From Clostridiales bacterium (GTDB lineage Bacteria; Bacillota; Clostridia; Lachnospirales; Lachnospiraceae), in NCBI GenBank assembly GCA_012512995.1, contig JAAZDA010000454.1, forward strand, positions 1 to 7,809: a stretch of DNA of 7,809 nt, in the 5' to 3' direction. Shown here piece after piece: positions 1 to 6,990 of the stretch. Each line of letters opens with the position of its first letter. Positions within the stretch are counted from its first letter, which is position 1. Made by a program: the position numbers and the translations under genes. The notes below the pieces were generated by a model. The model was not told the DNA's origin and ran no database searches. It saw only the letters and a program-made list of their open reading frames with translations.

Positions 1-1893
1 CCTGATAATTACAGGATAGGCTATACGTATTCGATAATTGTATTTGGCATAGATGTCGAAGAGGTTGAATACACATACAGACTTGATGGGCCTTATGATC
101 CTTCCAAAGGTCTTCTTTTTGACAAGAAAAATGATCTGCTTGATCCATATGCAATGGCTGTAGTCGGGCAAAGCCATTGGGGAGAGGATAACGTCAATAA
201 CGGTGGATACAGGGCGCGTATCGTCTATGATGATTACGACTGGAAAGATTCGCGTTTTCCGCGCATACCTATGCAGGATTCCATCATATATGAGATGCAT
301 GTGCGTGGATTTACAATGAACAGATCCTCGGGAGTCCAATACCCCGGTACATTTGCCGGTCTCATTGAGAAGATTCCTTACCTTAAAGAACTCGGCGTGA
401 CGGCTGTTGAGCTGATGCCTATTATGGAGTTCGATGAGACGATAAACTCCAGGGATTACAATGGCAGAAAGCTATATGAATACTGGGGCTACAACACTGT
501 TTCGTTCTTTGCGCCCAACACTTCGTATGCTGCTTCTCATGAATTCAATTATGAAGGGCGCGAGCTCAAAAATATGATCCGCATCCTTCACGAGAACAAT
601 ATTGAAGTCATAATGGACGTTGTCTTCAATCATACTGCCGAAGGAAATGAGAACGGGCCAACGATCAATTTCAAAGGTTTTGGCAACAATATCAGTTACC
701 TTATAGATTCCCACGGCAAGTATTACAACTTCAGCGGCTGCGGCAACACCCTCAACTGCAACCATCCGCTCATACAGCGGTACATTCTTGAATGTCTTCG
801 CTATTGGGTAACTGCATACAGAATATATGGATTCCGTTTTGATCTCGCGAGTATCCTCGGGCGCAACAGAGATGGCACGCCTATGGACAATCCGCCGCTC
901 ATCGAGAATCTGGCTGATGATCCCATACTTGGAAAAATAAAACTGATAGCAGAGGCCTGGGATGCAGGTGGAATGTATCAGGTCGGTCATTTTCCCGCAT
1001 ACAGACGCTGGGCAGAATGGAACGGCTCTTACAGAGACTGCCTGAGAAGTTATCTCAAGGGCGATTTTTCTAATGCAAAAGAGACAGCAGACAGGATCAC
1101 AGGTTCACCCGATCTTTATCATGGTGTTTATGAGGGATACACCTCATCCGTCAACTTTCTGACCTGCCATGACGGCTTCACGCTGAATGATCTCTATTCA
1201 TATAATGAGAAGCACAATGAAGTCAATGGCTGGGATAACACAGACGGAACAAACGACAACCGTTCCTGGAACTGTGGCGTTGAAGGTCAGACAGAAGACC
1301 CGGAGATTCTGGCTCTTCGCCACAAGATGATGAGAAACGCAATAACCGTGCTAATGTGCAGCCGCGGCACCCCGATGATATTCTCAGGTGATGAGTTCTG
1401 CAACACGCAGTACGGTAATAACAACACTTACTGTCAGGACAATGAGATATCGTGGCTTGACTGGGCAGACAAAGAGAAGAACAAATCATTTTTTAATTTC
1501 TACCGCAAAATGATCAGATTCAGGAAACGTCATCCTGTTATCAGCAGAAAGATGCTGCCTACTGCATGTGGCCTCCCCGATGTCCAGACAAGCGGTGCTG
1601 ATACGCGTTACCCGTATATTGATTCAAACACATCGACTTTATGTGTTTTGTTCTCAGGACGTCTTCACGAGGATGCACCTGATGATGCGGTCTTTATGAT
1701 CATCAATGCGCATTGGGAGACACATGAAATAATACTTCCGGCACTGCCTGACGGATATACATGGCAATTGGTGGTAAATACAGATGACTGTGAACACAGT
1801 TGCTACTACGATAAGCCCGTACAGTTCGACAATCGCGGCAAAACATATGTAAACCCGCGCTCTGTGCTTGTATTCACGCTTCTGCAGAACTGA
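1..1893 (+). CDS. glgX: Glycogen debranching enzyme, GlgX/isoamylase type (GH13), 5'-truncated by the window
   Basis: Hydrolyses alpha-1,6 branch points of glycogen-type glucans in the cytoplasm. The reading frame is open from base 1, so the 630 residues seen are the C-terminal part; E. coli GlgX has 657 residues, so the missing piece is probably some tens of residues of the N-terminal CBM48 domain. The first visible residues include YRLDGPYDP and LLDPYA, typical of the end of that domain in GlgX. The GH13 catalytic regions follow in order: DVVFNH (616-633), GFRFDLAS with the nucleophile Asp at 841-843, AEAWD with the acid/base Glu at 952-954, and TCHDGF with the third catalytic Asp at 1171-1173. 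The C-terminus ends in a YVNPRSVLVFTLL-type motif common in this family. An internal ATG at 154 is not the real start because homologous sequence continues upstream. No clear terminator follows. The family call is firm; GlgX versus isoamylase or pullulanase subtype is less certain. Confidence 0.93.
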   Translation, partial: PDNYRIGYTYSIIVFGIDVEEVEYTYRLDGPYDPSKGLLFDKKNDLLDPYAMAVVGQSHWGEDNVNNGGYRARIVYDDYDWKDSRFPRIPMQDSIIYEMHVRGFTMNRSSGVQYPGTFAGLIEKIPYLKELGVTAVELMPIMEFDETINSRDYNGRKLYEYWGYNTVSFFAPNTSYAASHEFNYEGRELKNMIRILHENNIEVIMDVVFNHTAEGNENGPTINFKGFGNNISYLIDSHGKYYNFSGCGNTLNCNHPLIQRYILECLRYWVTAYRIYGFRFDLASILGRNRDGTPMDNPPLIENLADDPILGKIKLIAEAWDAGGMYQVGHFPAYRRWAEWNGSYRDCLRSYLKGDFSNAKETADRITGSPDLYHGVYEGYTSSVNFLTCHDGFTLNDLYSYNEKHNEVNGWDNTDGTNDNRSWNCGVEGQTEDPEILALRHKMMRNAITVLMCSRGTPMIFSGDEFCNTQYGNNNTYCQDNEISWLDWADKEKNKSFFNFYRKMIRFRKRHPVISRKMLPTACGLPDVQTSGADTRYPYIDSNTSTLCVLFSGRLHEDAPDDAVFMIINAHWETHEIILPALPDGYTWQLVVNTDDCEHSCYYDKPVQFDNRGKTYVNPRSVLVFTLLQN

Positions 1894-1971
1894 AATGAGG
1901 CAATCCTGATAAATGTATGATGTCGGGGTCAAAACCATGTTTTAGCTATGATGCTATGAATTTCCTGATAC

Positions 1972-1977
1972 GGAGGT
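1972..1977 (+). promoter_or_regulatory. Shine-Dalgarno of the response regulator
   Basis: GGAGGT, six bases upstream of the ATG at 1984. It is close to the anti-Shine-Dalgarno consensus and fixes the start of the regulator gene. Confidence 0.85.
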
Positions 1978-1983
1978 AAGCAA

Positions 1984-2655
1984 ATGGACAGACAGAAAAT
2001 TCTTGTTGTTGATGATGAGGAGAGGATGAGGAAACTTGTAAGAGACTTCCTGGTCCGCGATGGTTTTGACGTGCTCGAAGCAGGGGACGGCGAAGAGGCA
2101 CTTGAGCTCTTTGATAAACAGGAAGATATTTCTCTCATCATACTTGATGTGATGATGCCAAAGCTTGACGGCTGGGAGACGGCCAAAGAGATAAGAAGAG
2201 ATTCAAAAGTACCGATAATCATGCTCACAGCGAAATCAGATGAATCTGACGAACTCAGAGGTTTTGACGTCGGGATAGATGAATATGTCACGAAACCTTT
2301 CAGCCCACGCACGCTCGTTGCGAGGGTCGAAGCGATACTCAGGCGGACGGTCGGCACTCCGGAGGACAGGATAGAGATAGCCGGAATCGTAGTCGATAAG
2401 GCAGCTCACACTGTCACGATAGACGGACAGCAGATAGATCTGAGCTTCAAAGAGTTCGAGCTGCTCACATATTTCATGGAGAACAAAGGACTCGCGCTTA
2501 GCCGTGAGAAGATCCTCAGCAGCGTCTGGAATTATGACTACTACGGCGACGCCAGGACAATTGATACGCATGTCAAGAAACTTCGCAGCAAGATGGGGGA
2601 GAAGGGTGACCTCATCAAGACCATCTGGGGAATGGGGTACAAGTTCGAAGTGTGA
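1984..2655 (+). CDS. OmpR/PhoB-family two-component response regulator
   Basis: A 223-residue DNA-binding transcription regulator controlled by phosphorylation. The receiver domain spans about residues 4-120: acidic pocket Asp10-Asp11-Glu12, phospho-acceptor Asp55 in LIILDVMMP, switch residues Thr82 and Tyr101, and the invariant Lys104-Pro105. A winged-helix C-terminal domain covers about 130-223, with the landmarks FKEFELL, SREKIL, RTIDTHVKKLR and the terminal GMGYKFE hairpin. Length and all key residues are normal, so it should be functional. The start is set by GGAGGT at 1972-1977, six bases before the ATG. It lies 90 bases after glgX. No histidine kinase follows: the next gene is the transporter binding protein, so within this window it is an orphan regulator. 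It may control the liv genes, but that is only inferred from position. A specific target or gene name cannot be assigned from sequence. Confidence 0.95.
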   Translation: MDRQKILVVDDEERMRKLVRDFLVRDGFDVLEAGDGEEALELFDKQEDISLIILDVMMPKLDGWETAKEIRRDSKVPIIMLTAKSDESDELRGFDVGIDEYVTKPFSPRTLVARVEAILRRTVGTPEDRIEIAGIVVDKAAHTVTIDGQQIDLSFKEFELLTYFMENKGLALSREKILSSVWNYDYYGDARTIDTHVKKLRSKMGEKGDLIKTIWGMGYKFEV

Positions 2656-2672
2656 TATTTCGCAATATAGCA

Positions 2673-2701
2673 TTGCATTTTATTGGCATGTGCGATATTA
2701 T
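2673..2701 (+). promoter_or_regulatory. Candidate sigma-70-type promoter for the binding-protein gene
   Basis: TTGCAT (2673-2678) and TATTAT (2696-2701) are separated by exactly 17 bases. The -10 matches consensus at five of six positions, the -35 at only three. Transcription would begin near 2708, giving a leader of about 100 bases before the ATG at 2811. The -35 overlaps the right arm of a small hairpin, GCAAT (2662-2666) with ATTGC (2672-2676), which is too weak and AT-rich to call a terminator. A perfect TTGACA also occurs at 2740-2745 but has no -10 at suitable spacing. The 155-base gap holds no gene that I can support. This is a pattern match in AT-rich DNA, so confidence is modest. Confidence 0.35.
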
Positions 2702-2717
2702 ATCAGAAATCAAACGA

Positions 2718-2735
2718 GTGTATTATTGTATACAC
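2718..2735. promoter_or_regulatory. Inverted repeat GTGTAT-N6-ATACAC, possible operator
   Basis: Two perfect 6-base arms, GTGTAT at 2718-2723 and ATACAC at 2730-2735, have a 6-base centre. It lies roughly +10 to +28 relative to the start expected from the candidate promoter at 2673-2701, a usual place for a repressor site. The size and spacing fit a dimeric DNA-binding protein. OmpR/PhoB proteins usually bind direct repeats, so this would more naturally suit a different regulator. It could be chance, as the region is AT-rich. Confidence 0.3.
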
Positions 2736-2800
2736 GGATTTGACAGAATACAGAGGAGAACGGGACTGAGATACAGAATTCTGCCTCGTTCAATACAAAT

Positions 2801-2805
2801 GGAGG
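2801..2805 (+). promoter_or_regulatory. Shine-Dalgarno that decides the binding-protein start
   Basis: GGAGG lies five bases before the ATG at 2811. The same frame is open back to a GTG at 2652 that overlaps the stop of the response regulator, but only the start at 2811 places a lipoprotein signal peptide at the N-terminus. Confidence 0.88.
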
Positions 2806-2810
2806 ATATT

Positions 2811-4043
2811 ATGAAAAATTACAGAAAGGTTTTAGGACTTACACTTGCAGCTACTATGGCTGTGGGAATGCTTGCAGGCTGCGGAAGCACAGCTACAGGC
2901 GACACAGCAACATCGCAGACAGCTGACAGCGCTGCATCGAGTGCAGACGCAGCTACCTCAACAGCAGCAGAGGGCGGCACATTCAAGATCGGTGTCATCG
3001 GGCCTCTTACAGGCGCTGCTGCAGCTTATGGTTCAGCAGTTGCAAACGCAGCACAGATCGCTGTTGACGAGATCAACGCTGCAGGCGGAATGAATGGTTA
3101 TCAGGTAGAGCTCAAGAGCGAAGATGATGAGCTTGATTCCACAAAGTCTGTCAATGCTTACAATACACTGAAGGACTGGGGCATGCAGTTCCTGCTCGGC
3201 TCAGTCACATCAGGCTGCTCTATCGCAGTAAGTGAAGAGACAAAGAATGACAACATGTTCCAGCTTACACCTTCAGGATCAGCTGTTGACTGCGTCAAGT
3301 ATGACAACGCTTTCCGTGTATGCTTCTCAGATCCTGCACAGGGCACTGCTTCAGCTCAGTACATCGGAACACACAAGCTCGCAGACAAGGTCGGCGTTAT
3401 CTATGACAGTTCAGATGTTTATTCAAGCGGTGTCTATCAGTCATTTGAGACAGAAGCTGCTAATCAGGGCTTTGAAATAGTTTCAGCAGAGGCATTTACA
3501 TCTGATAACAAGACAGACTTCTCTGTACAGCTCCAGAAAGCAAAAGATGCAGGAGCAGAACTTGTTTTCCTGCCTATCTATTACACAGAAGCTTCACTTA
3601 TCCTGGCTCAGGCCAACACAATGGATTATAAGCCTACATTCTTCGGATGTGATGGCATGGATGGTATCCTCAGTGTTGAGAACTTTGATACAAGCCTCGC
3701 TGAAGGTCTGATGCTTCTTACACCTTTCTCAGCTGATGCTACAGATGATCTTACAGTAAACTTTGTAAAAGCTTACGAAGACAAGTATAATGGAGAAGTT
3801 CCGAACCAGTTCGCAGCTGATTCTTATGATGGTGTATATGCTATCAAGGCAGCTATCGAAAAGGCCGGAATTACACCTGATATGAGCATTTCAGATATCT
3901 GTGAAGGCATGAAGACGGCTATGACGCAGATCTCAGTAGACGGACTTACTTCTTCAGCAATCACATGGGATGCTTCAGGTGAGCCTACAAAGGAGCCAAA
4001 GGCTGTTGTTATCAAAGACGGCGCTTACGCTCTTGCTGAGTAA
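2811..4043 (+). CDS. livJ: Branched-chain amino acid-type ABC transporter substrate-binding lipoprotein
   Basis: Extracellular solute receptor of a LIV-type importer, 410 residues. Signal peptide: basic MKNYRK, hydrophobic stretch to about residue 21, lipobox LAGC with the lipidated Cys24. An Ala/Thr/Ser-rich, proline-free linker (about 25-55) tethers the domain to the membrane. The type 1 periplasmic-binding fold begins at TFKIGVIGPLTG (57-68), followed by GLY/ALA-rich helix and EINAAGG (87-93). Likely ligand-pocket stretches are GSVTSG (130-135), TPSGS (153-157), the FRVCFSDPAQG segment (168-178) and CDGMDG (270-275). These landmarks match the Peripla_BP_6 family. Start chosen from GGAGG at 2801 and the signal peptide. 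The gene is followed by the matching permeases and ATPases but separated from them by a 183-base gap with a hairpin, consistent with higher expression of the receptor. Ligand could be Leu/Ile/Val or another hydrophobic or amide compound; sequence alone does not settle it. Confidence 0.92.
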   Translation: MKNYRKVLGLTLAATMAVGMLAGCGSTATGDTATSQTADSAASSADAATSTAAEGGTFKIGVIGPLTGAAAAYGSAVANAAQIAVDEINAAGGMNGYQVELKSEDDELDSTKSVNAYNTLKDWGMQFLLGSVTSGCSIAVSEETKNDNMFQLTPSGSAVDCVKYDNAFRVCFSDPAQGTASAQYIGTHKLADKVGVIYDSSDVYSSGVYQSFETEAANQGFEIVSAEAFTSDNKTDFSVQLQKAKDAGAELVFLPIYYTEASLILAQANTMDYKPTFFGCDGMDGILSVENFDTSLAEGLMLLTPFSADATDDLTVNFVKAYEDKYNGEVPNQFAADSYDGVYAIKAAIEKAGITPDMSISDICEGMKTAMTQISVDGLTSSAITWDASGEPTKEPKAVVIKDGAYALAE

Positions 4044-4150
4044 TCATGATTTCGTTACTGGCGAATTACTCATGACGGAGAACATGCATATACGGTTTTC
4101 TGAATTCTGTAAGTCAGTTTTATATTGAGTTTGTTTTAAATCAATGATTA

Positions 4151-4188
4151 CCAAAAGAGGGCACCATTAGTGGCTTGCCCTCTTTTGG
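4151..4188 (+). terminator. Strong hairpin between livJ and livH: partial terminator or mRNA 3'-end stabiliser
   Basis: A perfect 12-base-pair stem: CCAAAAGAGGGC (4151-4162) pairs with GCCCTCTTTTGG (4177-4188) around a 14-base loop. The stem top is GC-rich and the descending arm carries TTTT, but the following bases (GGATTATTACAT) are only moderately T-rich rather than a clean U-tract. It sits after the binding-protein gene and before the permease gene of the same transport system, where such hairpins commonly reduce read-through and protect the upstream mRNA. The 4044-4150 stretch before it contains no gene that I can support and is AT-rich. Confidence 0.75.
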
Positions 4189-4203
4189 ATTATTACATAT
4201 AAG
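4175..4203 (+). promoter_or_regulatory. Candidate internal promoter for livHMGF
   Basis: TTGCCC (4175-4180; four of six -35 positions) and TATAAG (4198-4203; five of six -10 positions) are spaced by exactly 17 bases. The -35 lies in the loop end and 3' arm of the hairpin at 4151-4188. Transcription would start near 4210, leaving only about 16 bases before the livH ATG at 4227, just enough for its ribosome binding site. This would let the permease and ATPase genes be transcribed apart from the binding protein. It is a consensus match only. Confidence 0.35.
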
Positions 4204-4213
4204 ACATTTTTAT

Positions 4214-4219
4214 GGGGGT
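4214..4219 (+). promoter_or_regulatory. Shine-Dalgarno that decides the livH start
   Basis: GGGGGT lies seven bases before the ATG at 4227. The alternative in-frame ATG at 4212 has only ACATTTTT in front of it and overlaps this site, so 4227 is the better start. Confidence 0.75.
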
Positions 4220-4226
4220 ATTCAAC

Positions 4227-5114
4227 ATGCTTAGCTTCCTGAATTATTTCGTCAGCGGACTGAGTCTCGGCAGTATTTACGCGATAATCGCACTCGGCTA
4301 TACCATGGTTTATGGCATTGCCAAAATGCTGAACTTCGCGCACGGCGACTTCATAATGATAGGCTGCTATATGATCTTTACTATCGTATCGACCATGGGT
4401 CTTCCGCCTGTTGCCGGTATTATTGTCGCTGTGATTGTCTGCACGATCCTCGGTGTGACTACAGAAAAAGTGGCCTACAAGCCGCTTCGCGGTGCTTCGT
4501 CACCGCTTGCTGTGCTCATAACCGCAATAGGTGTCAGCTACCTGCTCGAAAACGCAGCGCTTCTTATCTTCGGAGCTGATACCAAGTCTTTCACATCTGT
4601 CATAAGCTGGAGCGGCATAACGTTGGCCGGCGGACAGCTGAAGATTCAGGGAGTAACAATTGTTACTATCGCAGTAAGTCTTCTTATACTTGTTTTCCTG
4701 CAACTCTTTGTCCACAAAACAAGAGAAGGCCAGGCCATGCTCGCAGTCTCACAGGACCGCGGCGCTGCCACTCTTATGGGCATAAATGTCAACAAAACAA
4801 TTTCCATTACCTTTGCTATCGGTTCAGCGCTTGCTGCCATTGCAGGAGCTCTGCTGTGCTCGGCTTACCCGTCACTTACTCCGTATACAGGCGCTATGCC
4901 AGGTATAAAGGCATTTGTGGCCGCAGTTCTCGGAGGTATCGGGTCAATTCCGGGCGCAATGATAGGCGGACTTGTATTGGGCATCATTGAGATACTGTCG
5001 AGAACTTATATTTCGTCCCAGCTTTCGGACGCAATTGTTTTCAGTATCCTGATCATTGTTCTGCTGGTCAAGCCTACAGGAATCCTTGGAAAGAATATTC
5101 AGGAAAAAGTATAA
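4227..5114 (+). CDS. livH: Branched-chain amino acid-type ABC permease, LivH
   Basis: One of the two membrane-channel subunits of the importer, 295 residues, a usual length for LivH. It is very hydrophobic throughout, with about eight membrane helices. Family landmarks are GLSLGSIYAIIALGYTMVYG (residues 11-30), MLNFAHGDFIMIG (34-46), the cytoplasmic EAA-like loop with AVSQDRGAATLMGIN (173-187) that contacts an ATPase, and AFVAAVLGGIGSIPGAMIGG (229-248). The C-terminus has the LLVKPTGILG motif common in LivH. The start at 4227 is supported by GGGGGT at 4214-4219; starting at 4212 would add five residues. It is followed 16 bases later by livM, so both permeases are made from one transcript. No broken or missing region is seen. 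Confidence 0.94.
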   Translation: MLSFLNYFVSGLSLGSIYAIIALGYTMVYGIAKMLNFAHGDFIMIGCYMIFTIVSTMGLPPVAGIIVAVIVCTILGVTTEKVAYKPLRGASSPLAVLITAIGVSYLLENAALLIFGADTKSFTSVISWSGITLAGGQLKIQGVTIVTIAVSLLILVFLQLFVHKTREGQAMLAVSQDRGAATLMGINVNKTISITFAIGSALAAIAGALLCSAYPSLTPYTGAMPGIKAFVAAVLGGIGSIPGAMIGGLVLGIIEILSRTYISSQLSDAIVFSILIIVLLVKPTGILGKNIQEKV

Positions 5115-5120
5115 ATTCAT

Positions 5121-5124
5121 GGAG
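5121..5124 (+). promoter_or_regulatory. Shine-Dalgarno that decides the livM start
   Basis: GGAG lies six bases before the ATG at 5131. Two earlier in-frame ATGs exist, at 5056 inside livH and at 5119. The latter overlaps this site, and neither has a good site of its own. Confidence 0.65.
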
Positions 5125-5130
5125 TCTCAT

Positions 5131-6180
5131 ATGCGGAAAACTCAGAAGAAAACACTTATAACCTATGCCATAGTAATAATTGCATACATAATTCTGGAAA
5201 TATTCATGAAGGCCGGTATGATGTCGAGTCATCTTAAGGGTCTTCTGGTGCCGATGGTCTACTACGCGATAGCTGCTGTAGCACTTAATCTTTGCGTCGG
5301 CATACTGGGAGAGCTGAGTCTCGGACACGCAGGATTCATGTGCGTCGGAGCCTTTTCGAGCGCGATAGTTTCACAGCTTCTGTCCGGTGCCATACCGGAT
5401 GCGCTGCGCTTCATTCTCGCTCTTATCATCGGAGTCGTAATATCAGCGCTGTTCGGAATGCTGATCGGCATACCTGTTTTGCGGCTTAACGGTGATTACC
5501 TGGCGATCGTCACACTGGCGTTCGGCGAGATCATTAAGAATATTCTCAATTCGATATATCTCGGAGTAGATTCGGCAGGAGTTCATTTGTCACTGAAGAG
5601 CCAGATGGCGCTGGGGCTTGCAGATGACGGGAAAGTCCTGATAAACGGTGCAATGGGCATAACAGGAACGCCGCAGGATTCGAATTTCACTATTGCGATC
5701 GTCGTGCTCCTGATCTCACTTTTCATAGTACAGAACATGATAGATTCCAGAGACGGAAGAGCCATCATGTCGATACGTGATAACAGGATAGCTTCTGAAT
5801 CAGTCGGAATCAACATCACCAAATACAAGATGACAGGTTTTGTCGTCTCTGCAGCAATAGCAGGTGCGGCAGGCGTTCTGTTCTCACACAACATAGCTAC
5901 AATGCAGGCTACAAGCCAATATTTCGGTTATAACGTCTCAATAATGATTCTTGTTTACGTCGTTCTCGGCGGAATAGGAAATATCCGCGGTTCAGTCATA
6001 GCGGCATGCATCCTCTATCTGCTGCCTGAGCTGCTCAGAGGCCTCAACAAATACAGAATGCTCATTTATTCAATAGTCCTTATCGTGATGATGATAATCA
6101 ACTGGTCACCGGCACTTCGGGATAAGAGAGACAAGCTCAGGAAAAAACTCATGAAGGGAGCAGGTCATGGCGCTGCTTGA
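5131..6180 (+). CDS. livM: Branched-chain amino acid-type ABC permease, LivM
   Basis: Second channel subunit, pairing with LivH; 349 residues. A basic N-terminus (MRKTQKK) precedes the first membrane helix, followed by a largely hydrophobic protein with roughly eight to ten helices. Family landmarks are LNLCVGILGELSLGHAGFM (about 52-70), GDYLAIVTLAFGEI (121-134), NGAMGITG (172-179), the EAA-like cytoplasmic loop with GRAIMSIRDNRIASESVGIN (209-228) and VVLGGIGNIRGSVI (277-290). The charged tail DKRDKLRKKLMK is cytoplasmic. The start at 5131 was chosen from GGAG at 5121-5124; the longer frame from 5056 would overlap livH and prepend non-homologous residues. Its last 14 bases overlap livG, so the two are probably translationally coupled. 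Intact and typical. Confidence 0.94.
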   Translation: MRKTQKKTLITYAIVIIAYIILEIFMKAGMMSSHLKGLLVPMVYYAIAAVALNLCVGILGELSLGHAGFMCVGAFSSAIVSQLLSGAIPDALRFILALIIGVVISALFGMLIGIPVLRLNGDYLAIVTLAFGEIIKNILNSIYLGVDSAGVHLSLKSQMALGLADDGKVLINGAMGITGTPQDSNFTIAIVVLLISLFIVQNMIDSRDGRAIMSIRDNRIASESVGINITKYKMTGFVVSAAIAGAAGVLFSHNIATMQATSQYFGYNVSIMILVYVVLGGIGNIRGSVIAACILYLLPELLRGLNKYRMLIYSIVLIVMMIINWSPALRDKRDKLRKKLMKGAGHGAA

Positions 6181-6925
6181 AGTAACAAATCTCAGCATCA
6201 CATTTGGCGGCCTCAGGGCTGTCGACAATTTCAATCTGACAATGGAAAAGGGCGAGCTCTATGGACTCATAGGGCCGAACGGAGCCGGCAAAACTACTGT
6301 CTTCAATTTACTTACCGGCGTTTATAAAGCTGATGAAGGTCTTATTAAGCTTGACGGTCTTGATATCACAGGCCACAGGACGGCAGAGATCGACCGCGAC
6401 GGAATTGCCAGGACTTTCCAGAACATAAGACTTTTCAAAGATTTGCCCGTCATTGATAACGTCAAAGTCGGACTTCATAATCAATTCAACTACAGCACGG
6501 CGGAAAGTATGCTTCACTGCGGAAGATATCACAAGGTCGAAAAGGAAATGGATGAAGAGGCCATGAAGCTCCTGGGGGTATTTGATCTTGATAAAGAGCG
6601 CGATTACCTCAGCGCCAATCTTCCTTACGGCAAACAGAGAAAGCTCGAGATAGCAAGAGCAATGGCCACAAAGCCGAAGCTTCTTCTGCTCGATGAACCG
6701 GCAGCCGGCATGAATCCCAATGAGACTGCGGAGCTTATGGAGACCATACAGCTAATAAGAGATAAATTCGATATGACGATCCTTCTTATTGAGCATGACA
6801 TGAAGCTTGTTTCCGGAATATGTGAGAAGCTGACAGTGCTCAATTTCGGCCGCATTCTTGCTCACGGCGATACAAAGGATGTGCTGGCAAACCCGGAAGT
6901 AATAAAAGCTTATATCGGAGAATGA
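6167..6925 (+). CDS. livG: Branched-chain amino acid-type ABC transporter ATPase, LivG
   Basis: Cytoplasmic ATPase that energises the LivH/LivM channel; 252 residues, normal for LivG. Walker A is GPNGAGKT (36-43), the Q-loop is Gln85 in RTFQNIRLF, the signature region is LPYGKQRKLEIARA (152-165), Walker B is LLLLDEP (172-178) with catalytic Glu177, the D-loop AAGMNP follows, and the switch His is 210 in LLIEHDM. The signature departs from the textbook LSGGQ but has the YGxQRxLEIAR form that LivG proteins show. The long stretch between Q-loop and signature (about 86-150) is also typical of LivG. The ATG sits inside the end of livM, with AAGGGAG at 6154-6160 six bases before it. The terminal NPEVIKAYIGE is family-like. 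Confidence 0.95.
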   Translation: MALLEVTNLSITFGGLRAVDNFNLTMEKGELYGLIGPNGAGKTTVFNLLTGVYKADEGLIKLDGLDITGHRTAEIDRDGIARTFQNIRLFKDLPVIDNVKVGLHNQFNYSTAESMLHCGRYHKVEKEMDEEAMKLLGVFDLDKERDYLSANLPYGKQRKLEIARAMATKPKLLLLDEPAAGMNPNETAELMETIQLIRDKFDMTILLIEHDMKLVSGICEKLTVLNFGRILAHGDTKDVLANPEVIKAYIGE

Positions 6926-6990
6926 ACAGGATCTGATCTGCAGGCACAGGAAACAGATGTCGTGCACAAAATGTAAAAAAGAGGTATGTT

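Noticed and set aside
472..990. 172-residue open frame on the minus strand within glgX
   Set aside because: It is antisense to the conserved GH13 catalytic core, has no recognisable domain and no convincing start context; it is a shadow frame.
1937..1962. Resemblance of GTTTTAGCTATGATGCTATGAA to a type II CRISPR repeat
   Set aside because: It occurs once, there are no spaced copies and no cas genes in the window; the likeness is coincidental.
2774..2783. Perfect palindrome CAGAATTCTG in the binding-protein leader, sharing GAATTCTG with 4102-4109 upstream of livH
   Set aside because: The shared core is only 8 bases and centred on a common GAATTC palindrome; too little to call a shared operator.
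2652..2810. Open frame extending the binding protein 53 residues upstream, back to a GTG overlapping the regulator stop
   Set aside because: The extension would bury the lipoprotein signal peptide, lacks family-like sequence, and the GGAGG at 2801-2805 clearly points to the ATG at 2811.
2845..3093. Gln-rich frame inside the binding-protein gene
   Set aside because: It is produced by reading the GCA/ACA-rich linker codons out of frame as CAG; there is no ribosome binding site.
4044..4075. TCATGA copies flanking a TTCG/CGAA pair just after the binding-protein stop
   Set aside because: The paired parts are short and interrupted, with no T-run; the nearby 12-bp stem at 4151-4188 is a far better terminator candidate.
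5056..5130. Longer livM start inside livH
   Set aside because: It has no ribosome binding site, adds residues unlike LivM, and overlaps livH in another frame; GGAG at 5121 supports 5131.
6936..6958. ATCTG/CAGAT pairing in the livG-livF gap
   Set aside because: Only five base pairs with a 13-base loop and no T-run; not a credible terminator or structured element.
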